DNA from: JAEZKC01 sp046538945
Lineage (GTDB): Bacteria > Fibrobacterota > Chitinivibrionia > Chitinivibrionales > Chitinispirillaceae
Length of the DNA: 20,409 bases
NCBI GenBank assembly: GCA_046538945.1
Contig: JBKHHW010000047.1
Coordinates: forward strand, 1 to 20,409
Reading direction: 5' to 3'
This document shows, piece after piece, positions 15,278 to 20,409 of this stretch. The translations under genes and the position numbers were made by a program. Below the pieces are notes generated by a model. That model was not told where the DNA came from and did not search any database. It worked only from the letters and a program-made list of their open reading frames with translations. Numbering within the stretch: the stretch's first letter is position 1; every line of letters starts with the position of its first letter.

Positions 15278-15385
15278 GTAAAGCGTGATTTTTTGACCAC
15301 ATTTTTACTTATCTCTTTTTCTCTCATTACAGGCCGGATTCGCATCGAGTTGATATTTTGACCGTAAAACAGGGGGAGTTGACAT

Positions 15386-17185
15386 ATGGTTACAGAGTCT
15401 GGGCAGAGGTGCGGGATTGAATCGCCCGATCCGGTTCTGGGAGAGGGTATAACTCTTTCGGAGATCGTAGAGGATCAGAAAGAAGTTGAAAACCGAGTGG
15501 CATCACAGCATTCGCTGAGACAGTTGTGCTGGGAAATCGGACAGCGGTTCCCCAAGCAGTTCTGCCAGGAGTCGATTGCGCTTTTGGCTGTTTATCCGCA
15601 TCTGGGATTCATTCAGTGGCATCTTAATGAAAATACGGTGGAACGTACGATGCGTGATCACGGTCCGGAGCGGGAGCGCGATGCTAAACTCGTCATACGT
15701 GTTTACGATATCACCGGGGTTGACTTTGACGGATTCAACGCCTGCAGGCAGTTTGACATTGATATAGGAACCTTCTCCGGCTGTTACTATCTGAAAGTGA
15801 ATCATTCCGAGCGTAATCTGCTTGCGGAGATTGGACTGGTTTTCAGGGACGGATGTTTTGTTCCCTGTGCCCGCTCCAATACCATGTATTTCGACCGTCC
15901 CCGGAAATCCTCCTGTTTCAGGACAACCGGTTTGTATGTCAACCAGGCCTTCACTCGGGTGTTCGCAGTTGAGAATGTCACCTGTTCCTCCGTGTTCGAC
16001 ACTATGAATCATCTTCTGGAAAAGGTGGGTGAACCGTCTCCATCCGCGGCTGTCTTCCTGAATGAATCCGCAGTGTCAAGCATTCCCGTTGAAGAACGTC
16101 CCGTTACCCGCTTTCTGAAAACTGTTCTTGATAAATGTTTCGCAATGGGCGCATCGCCCACGTTGTTTACTCCGGAAGAACGCGATTTGGAAAAAGCCGG
16201 GGATGGCATGCCACTGGTAAGCAGAGTCGAGATGCTTGCACGCGGTATGGTGGATTCGTTTCTCAGGGCCCACAAGAAAAAACCGTTCGGGTGTATTCAG
16301 TGTCACGACTGGTACAGCGCTCCCGCGGCAGTTGAAGCGGCACGGAAGAGCGGTCTTCCATTGATTTCCGTGTTCCATTCCCTTGAGGCGGAGCGGATCG
16401 GAGGAGGGGACCGGGGTGAAGTATCGGAACTGATAGAGAGGTGGGAACGCAGACTGGCGGACAAATCGGATTTAGTACTTGTGTCAAGTGAATCGCAGAG
16501 AGAGCTTGTTGTCCGGAAATTTGGAAAGAGTCCTGAATGTACAGACATCATTCCGGATACGCTCACCGCGGCTCCTGATGGCGGCCGGGGGTCGGATTAC
16601 ATACGGTGCAGGTATGGCCTTTCCGACAAGGAGGCGGTGATTCTTTTCGCCGGAGAGATGGCCTGGCACACCGGGGCTGACCTGATCATCGAATCCGTTC
16701 CCGAAGTGATCCGGGAATTCCCCAACGGACAGTACGTGTTTGCAGGTGAGGGCCCGCTCAAAGCCGAGCTTCAGCATCGGGCATGGTGTAAAGGGGTGAG
16801 TGATCGCTGCAGATTTCTTGGTGATGTGTCTTGCGAACATTTCGAACAGTTGCTTTCGGCAAGTGATTTCGTCGTGATTCCCGCAAGAAGGGCTCAGGAC
16901 GGAGCACTTTTGGGTATGGCTCTGAAAGCCGGAAAACCTGTGCTGGTAACTCACCAGGCTGCTTTGAGGGATGTGCGCCACGGAATTAACGGGCTTCTGG
17001 TGTATGACAACCCCGGATCGGTGATCTGGGGATTGAAGCAGATGCTCTCAAGTCCTCTGAGAGTACTCCGCTCCTCAGTATCGGACGGGTCCAATTTTCT
17101 GAGAACCACCGAGTGTATTGCCGCCATGTACATTTCCAAGTGGGCACGTGTGGGGGCATGGAGAAAGGAGAAAGCTCATGGCTAG
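15386..17185 (+). CDS. DUF4912 domain fused to a GT4-fold domain lacking its active-site residues
   Basis: This is a 599-residue protein. Residues about 45-175 match the DUF4912 pattern, with a LAVYPHLGFIQW strand, LVIRVYDITGVDFDGFNA, a central Y-x-L-K-V strand and LLAEIGLVFRDGCFVPCARSN; this is thought to be a carbohydrate-associated beta-rich module. Residues about 295-560 form a GT-B/GT4 fold related to the upstream enzyme, with IQCHDW (304-309), LVLVSSES and GKPVLVTHQ. Aligned to the neighbour, the donor-site residues are replaced: R to E424, K to T429, first Glu to A503 and second Glu to M511. I infer a non-catalytic partner or glucan-binding scaffold. The start has AGGGGGAG (15371-15378). 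The 3' end overlaps the branching-enzyme start by 8 nt, so the two are coupled. Confidence 0.8.
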   Translation: MVTESGQRCGIESPDPVLGEGITLSEIVEDQKEVENRVASQHSLRQLCWEIGQRFPKQFCQESIALLAVYPHLGFIQWHLNENTVERTMRDHGPERERDAKLVIRVYDITGVDFDGFNACRQFDIDIGTFSGCYYLKVNHSERNLLAEIGLVFRDGCFVPCARSNTMYFDRPRKSSCFRTTGLYVNQAFTRVFAVENVTCSSVFDTMNHLLEKVGEPSPSAAVFLNESAVSSIPVEERPVTRFLKTVLDKCFAMGASPTLFTPEERDLEKAGDGMPLVSRVEMLARGMVDSFLRAHKKKPFGCIQCHDWYSAPAAVEAARKSGLPLISVFHSLEAERIGGGDRGEVSELIERWERRLADKSDLVLVSSESQRELVVRKFGKSPECTDIIPDTLTAAPDGGRGSDYIRCRYGLSDKEAVILFAGEMAWHTGADLIIESVPEVIREFPNGQYVFAGEGPLKAELQHRAWCKGVSDRCRFLGDVSCEHFEQLLSASDFVVIPARRAQDGALLGMALKAGKPVLVTHQAALRDVRHGINGLLVYDNPGSVIWGLKQMLSSPLRVLRSSVSDGSNFLRTTECIAAMYISKWARVGAWRKEKAHG

Positions 17186-18755
17186 AGGGTACCTGGCGAT
17201 GGTTCTCCATGCCCATCTGCCTTATGTTAAACATCCAGAGTACGATTCGTTTCTCGAGGAACGCTGGTATTTCGAAGCCATGACGGGAACTTACATTCCG
17301 CTGGTGAAAACGCTGAAACGTCTGATTGGGGAGAAAATTCCTTTCGAACTGACGATTTCACTCTCTCCTACTCTGCTCTGCATGATGGAAGACCGGATGC
17401 TTCAGAAGCGTTACAGGGATCATTTGGACTCTCTTATCGAGCTTGCTGAAAAAGAGCAGGTGCGCAACCAGAATCACGGACATCTCAAGTGGCTGGCTTC
17501 CTATTACAGAGACACCTTTGTGGAGGCGCGGTCGCTGTTTGACCAATACGGGGGGAGGATCTGCACAGCGTTTCGGGAACTGCATGAAAGTGGTTCCGTG
17601 CATCTGATGACCACGTCTGCCACTCATGCCGTTTTGCCTCTTCTGATTTCCGACCCCAGAGCAGTGAGGGCTCAGATAGCTACCGGTGTAGCCACTTTCG
17701 AAAGCGTGTTCGGATTCAGGCCGAAAGGTTTCTGGCTTCCCGAGTGTGCTTATATACCGGGTATAGAGGAGTATCTGAGGGATTCTGGAATAAGGTACTT
17801 TTTCCTGGAGTCTCACGGGATAGATCATGCCGACGTGCTCCCGCTCTACGGAGTGTACGCACCGCTGTTCACTCCATCCGGGGTCGCTGCGTTTGCCAGG
17901 GATCAGGCCAGTACGGAGGAGGTGTGGTCGGCGCAGAAGGGGTATCCGGGTGATCCGGAATATCGGGAGTTCTATCGTGATATCGGTCATGAACTCGATA
18001 TGGAATACATCCGGCCGTATGTTGCCGATGAAGTGCGGGTCGACACGGGTATCAAGTACTGGAGAATCACCGGTCCCAGATCCCATAAGGATTTCTACAA
18101 CCCCTACAGAGCTTCTGAGCGGGCTGCCCTGCATGCGGATCTGTTTTTTGAAAAAAGAGTGAGGCAGGTGGAGTATCTTTCCTCCACCATGGGCAGAGCT
18201 CCGGTGGTGGTGGCCACGTTTGATGCCGAGCTGTTCGGTCACTGGTGGTATGAGGGGCCGCAGTGGCTCGATTATCTTATCAGGCGGGTCGCCGCCGATT
18301 CGTCTGTTCTGGCACTTATATCACCTGAAACATATCTTGACCACCACCCGGTCCATCAGCGGGGTGTTCCCTGCATGTCCAGCTGGGGTCATAGAGGGTA
18401 TTTCGAGGTGTGGTGCAATGGTAAAAACGACTGGATTCTAAAACATGTGCATGAATGTGTCTGCAGGATGGGGGCACTGGTGGCAAAATGCGGAGCAGAA
18501 CCTAAGCCCTCAGTCCGCAAGGCACTCAACCAGTGTCTTAGAGAGCTTCTTTTGGCTCAGAGTTCCGATTGGCCGTTCATGATTACAAACGGAACATCAG
18601 AGCAGTATGCTTCCAGAAGAGTCTGCGATCATGTAAGCAGATTTCACTTTCTGGCTGATGCGCTGGAGGGGAATTTCACGGAGCAGGGCCGGTTATCTGA
18701 AGTGGAATATCTCGATTCGGTTTTTCCTGAAGCGGACTACAGAGTTTTTGGTTGA
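17178..18755 (+). CDS. GH57 family 1,4-alpha-glucan branching enzyme
   Basis: This 525-residue cytosolic enzyme would introduce alpha-1,6 branches into an alpha-1,4-glucan. The N-terminus has the GH57 motif HAHLPYV (11-17). NQNHGH (97-102) lies in the second conserved region. The nucleophile is E189 in GFWLPECAY (184-192) and the acid/base is D349 in VVATFDAELFGHWWYEG (344-360), as in the Thermus and Thermococcus branching enzymes. A helical C-terminal part (about 420-525, with SSDWPFMIT) completes the typical branching-enzyme architecture and separates it from GH57 amylases. The ATG at 17178 has AAAGGAG 7 nt upstream (17164-17170); an upstream in-frame ATG at 17118 lies within the previous gene and lacks support. 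It overlaps the DUF4912-GT gene by 8 nt. Confidence 0.9.
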   Translation: MARGYLAMVLHAHLPYVKHPEYDSFLEERWYFEAMTGTYIPLVKTLKRLIGEKIPFELTISLSPTLLCMMEDRMLQKRYRDHLDSLIELAEKEQVRNQNHGHLKWLASYYRDTFVEARSLFDQYGGRICTAFRELHESGSVHLMTTSATHAVLPLLISDPRAVRAQIATGVATFESVFGFRPKGFWLPECAYIPGIEEYLRDSGIRYFFLESHGIDHADVLPLYGVYAPLFTPSGVAAFARDQASTEEVWSAQKGYPGDPEYREFYRDIGHELDMEYIRPYVADEVRVDTGIKYWRITGPRSHKDFYNPYRASERAALHADLFFEKRVRQVEYLSSTMGRAPVVVATFDAELFGHWWYEGPQWLDYLIRRVAADSSVLALISPETYLDHHPVHQRGVPCMSSWGHRGYFEVWCNGKNDWILKHVHECVCRMGALVAKCGAEPKPSVRKALNQCLRELLLAQSSDWPFMITNGTSEQYASRRVCDHVSRFHFLADALEGNFTEQGRLSEVEYLDSVFPEADYRVFG

Positions 18756-18768
18756 AACCTGGTCTGGC

Positions 18769-19302
18769 TCAGATCGACAGGCATGAGGGGTTTTGCCTGA
18801 TTTCATCCAGAAGGATCTTCATGGAGCTGAATCCAATCTCCCGGAGATCGATTTTTTGGGGGAAGAGGTACGTCACCTCCATGATTTCCTCATTGTGCCT
18901 GAGAGATGAAAAGTCTTGAGGGCGGCAGATGAAAAACAGGTCCAGCGTGTGGTAGACAAGGCCGCTGAATTCATAGGTGTTGGGAATGGAGCAGAGGTAT
19001 TTAGTAGATTTCAGAGAGAGATTGAGCTCTTCCTTTATTTCCCGACGGAGAGCGTTTTCAGCGTTTTCCTTAAATCCGACAAAGCCGCCCGGCAGATCAA
19101 GAAAGCCCTTTTTGGGCTCATGGTTTCTGCGGGTCAGCAGGATCTTTCCTTCGGAATCGGTAATGATTGCTCCGGTGGCGGCGGCGGTATTGAAATAGTA
19201 CTCGAAGCCGCACTCACTGCATAAAAAGTGATTTTCCGATTTGGCTTCGAAGGGTGCGGAGCATCGGGGGCAGTGTTTGAGAATTGAGGGGGCGCTATAC
19301 AT
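18769..19302 (-). CDS. Zinc-ribbon Nudix hydrolase
   Basis: This 177-residue protein is encoded on the minus strand, convergent with the branching-enzyme gene and only 13 nt from its stop. The N-terminus holds a four-Cys zinc ribbon (C11, C14, C28, C31), as in NudC-like and some ADP-ribose pyrophosphatase-like members. The Nudix box starts at G73 and includes E79 and REIKEE (87-92), keeping the metal-binding REUxEE glutamates; the usual Gly of EExGU is N94. LLTRRNHEPKKGFLDLPGGF (55-74) leads into the box. It would hydrolyse a nucleoside diphosphate linked to another group; the substrate cannot be told from sequence. The ATG lacks a clear ribosome-binding site. Only 26 nt separate the start from the tRNA terminator, so its promoter must be within or beyond that element, or it depends on read-through. 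Confidence 0.88.
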   Translation of the reverse strand: MYSAPSILKHCPRCSAPFEAKSENHFLCSECGFEYYFNTAAATGAIITDSEGKILLTRRNHEPKKGFLDLPGGFVGFKENAENALRREIKEELNLSLKSTKYLCSIPNTYEFSGLVYHTLDLFFICRPQDFSSLRHNEEIMEVTYLFPQKIDLREIGFSSMKILLDEIRQNPSCLSI

Positions 19303-19328
19303 GGTGACTTTCAGAAGGGGTTGAAATA

Positions 19329-19363
19329 AAAAGGGATTCTCTCGGAATGAAAGAATCCCTTTT
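19329..19363 (-). terminator. Terminator of tRNA-Glu, symmetric on both strands
   Basis: AAAAGGGATTCT (19329-19340) and AGAATCCCTTTT (19352-19363) form a perfect 12-bp stem with an 11-nt loop. On the minus strand the stem is followed by further T (TTTATTTC), giving a normal terminator directly after the tRNA 3' end. The base at 19363 is shared with the tRNA's CCA end. Confidence 0.85.
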
Positions 19364-19437
19364 GGTACTCCCTAGGGGAATCGAACCCCTGTTGCAAGAA
19401 TGAAAATCTTGAGTCCTGACCACTAGACGAAGGGAGC
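19363..19437 (-). tRNA. tRNA-Glu (anticodon UUC)
   Basis: The reverse complement folds as a complete cloverleaf. The acceptor GCTCCCT/AGGGAGT has a G-U first pair. The D arm is in CGTCTAGTGGTCAGGAC, and the anticodon arm CAAGA-TTTTCAT-TCTTG gives anticodon TTC. The T arm is CAGGGGTTCGAATCCCCT, followed by discriminator A and a genomically encoded CCA. It is 75 nt long including CCA. It is flanked by a good promoter and an immediate terminator, so it is a single-gene transcript. Confidence 0.95.
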
Positions 19438-19457
19438 GATTTTCAAAAAGCATTGAG

Positions 19458-19486
19458 AATATATATTAATCCGTCCTGGGAAGCAA
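19458..19486 (-). promoter_or_regulatory. Sigma-70-type promoter of tRNA-Glu
   Basis: On the minus strand, TTGCTT (19486-19481) and TATATT (19463-19458) are separated by exactly 17 nt. Transcription would start near 19451, about 14 nt before the tRNA 5' end. The position and spacing fit a strong constitutive tRNA promoter. Confidence 0.7.
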
Positions 19487-19792
19487 CAATATTCCTACAG
19501 GTATTGAAACATCAAGAATCGTTCCGGATGTTTGGTGGCACTGCACCCAGTGGGGACAAAGGTGATCCCCTTCGACTATTTTTTGTGACCTGCAGAGGTC
19601 CCTCAGTATTCTCACCTGGAAGTTTTCTTCGGAAAAACCACAGATGTAGCCTGCATCATCTCTTCCGGTCACCGGTTTCCGGCTGCAATCAGACCGTTAC
19701 CTATAAAAAGAAAATTCCTCGTTTCCAAGCTGGTTTCATCCTTTGTGGCGCATATTTTAGTTTCCCCATTACACAAAAAAAGGAACGACACT
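19487..19792. other. Intergenic region between tRNA-Glu and the FAA-hydrolase gene
   Basis: I see no gene here. Short frames exist on both strands (for example 19453-19800 on the plus strand and 19466-19672 on the minus strand). They lack ribosome-binding sites and family resemblance, and both run across the tRNA promoter region. TATAAA at 19702-19707 is a possible -10 for the plus-strand gene but has no correctly spaced -35. Confidence 0.4.
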
Positions 19793-20409
19793 ATGCTTAG
19801 ACTGCCTGTCGCGGGGTCTGAAACTGATTATATTGTCTCTCCCACGAAGATAATTGCACTGGGTCTCAATTACAGAAGTCATATCGCGGAGCATGCATCC
19901 GTGGATGTTCAGGGTTTTTCAGAGGAAATCCCCGACGAACCGGTGCTGTTTTCCAAAACCCCCAATGTGCTCATTTCTTCCGGGGCATCAATTGTAATCC
20001 CAGCTTTTCTCCGGGAGCGTTTCTGTGATGTGCGGGTGGATTATGAGGCGGAGCTGGCGTTTTTTATAAAAGACAGGTGCCGAAACGTTCCTGCCCAAGA
20101 GGCCGAGGGGCATGTTTTTGGCTACACCTGCATGAACGATGTCAGTCAGAGAAATCTGCAGAAAAGTGATAAATCGGGTTGGTTCCGGGGCAAGTCGCTT
20201 GATACGTTTGGGCCTATCGGTCCCAGGGTGGTTCCTGCTGAATTGATCGGGGATCCGCAGAATCTCAAAATCAGCTGCCGGCTCAACGGGAGGACTGTGC
20301 AGGATTCCAGTACCGCCCATATGATCTTTCCGGTCAGGGAGATCGTTGCCTACATTTCCAGATTCTTCACTCTGGAGCCGGGGGATATCATCATGACCGG
20401 TACGCCCTC
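19793..20409 (+). CDS. Fumarylacetoacetate hydrolase (FAH) family protein, 3' end outside window
   Basis: The frame begins at ATG 19793 with AGGA at 19781-19784 and stays open to the window end (205 codons). It shows the FAH-fold pattern: KIIALGLNYRSHIAEH near the N-terminus, PVLFSKTPNVLI, metal-binding acidic residues in VDYEAELAFFI, NDVSQRNLQKSDKSGWFRGK, SLDTFGPIGP and the late motif LEPGDIIMTGTP. These enzymes hydrolyse or decarboxylate C-C bonds in acylpyruvate-type or aromatic-catabolism intermediates, or tautomerise oxaloacetate, in the cytosol with Mg2+; the exact substrate cannot be called. Only some 25 residues or fewer are probably missing, since the MTGTP motif normally lies near the C-terminus. 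Confidence 0.9.
   Translation, partial: MLRLPVAGSETDYIVSPTKIIALGLNYRSHIAEHASVDVQGFSEEIPDEPVLFSKTPNVLISSGASIVIPAFLRERFCDVRVDYEAELAFFIKDRCRNVPAQEAEGHVFGYTCMNDVSQRNLQKSDKSGWFRGKSLDTFGPIGPRVVPAELIGDPQNLKISCRLNGRTVQDSSTAHMIFPVREIVAYISRFFTLEPGDIIMTGTP

Noticed and set aside
14503..15345. 280-codon minus-strand frame opposite the GT4 gene
   Set aside because: The GT4 motifs on the plus strand are unambiguous, and the minus frame also reads through the intergenic hairpin.
17358..18242. 294-codon minus-strand frame opposite the GH57 gene
   Set aside because: It is a shadow of the GH57 frame, whose catalytic motifs are intact; it is His/Arg-rich in the manner of antisense translation.
19466..19615. 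49-codon minus-strand frame (GTG 19615) with a C-P-H-x3-C-H segment suggesting a small zinc protein
   Set aside because: It contains the tRNA-Glu -35 box and abuts its -10, and has no clear Shine-Dalgarno; a chance frame is more likely.
1..20409. Mobile elements, CRISPR arrays, phage genes or attachment sites
   Set aside because: No transposase, integrase, direct-repeat array or tRNA-end duplication was seen; the tRNA 3' end has no repeat I could find in the window.

Overview
This 20.4 kb window looks like a chromosomal segment of a free-living, Gram-negative-type bacterium. It has Shine-Dalgarno-led genes at high density, roughly 50% G+C by eye, and mostly plus-strand coding. Three traits are reminiscent of Fibrobacterota/Chitinivibrionia-like lineages: a large surface protein ending in a FlgD-type Ig-like domain, a FecR-PEGA-TPR anti-sigma-like protein, and a GT4/DUF4912/GH57 alpha-glucan cluster. 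That placement is inference only; no rRNA or lineage-specific marker is present. I see no insertion sequence, CRISPR array, phage gene or attachment site.

Layout. (1) 1-1230 is the 3' end of a surface/secreted protein, closed by a strong terminator. (2) 1475-7400 is a run of same-strand, tightly spaced genes: a membrane GT2 glycosyltransferase, purN, rnhB, a DUF1015 protein, an LPG-synthase/UPF0104-like membrane protein and a MoxR AAA+ ATPase. The last two overlap by an unusual 113 nt. (3) 7401-10434 is a regulatory locus: a leader with a nested hairpin, an ECF sigma factor, and a 747-residue membrane protein combining a repeat-containing cytosolic region, a TM segment, FecR, PEGA and TPR domains. 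(4) 10574-12825 holds a small TM1266-like ferredoxin-fold protein, an unrecognised Cys-rich 139-residue protein, and a site-2-protease-type M50 metalloprotease with CBS domains. (5) 12826-13766 holds a probably frameshifted reading frame whose end overlaps the start of rlmH by ATGA, then rlmH itself.

(6) 14080-18755 is an alpha-glucan (glycogen-like) synthesis cluster: a canonical GT4 glucosyltransferase, a DUF4912-GT4 fusion that has lost all four expected donor-site/catalytic residues, and a GH57 branching enzyme that overlaps it by 8 nt. (7) On the minus strand lie a zinc-ribbon Nudix hydrolase and tRNA-Glu(UUC) with its own promoter and terminator. (8) The window ends inside a fumarylacetoacetate-hydrolase-family gene.

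The most novel-looking points are the DUF4912-fused apparent pseudo-glycosyltransferase paired with an intact GT4 and a branching enzyme, the C-x12-W repeat region in the sigma-linked FecR protein, and the frameshifted frame before rlmH.
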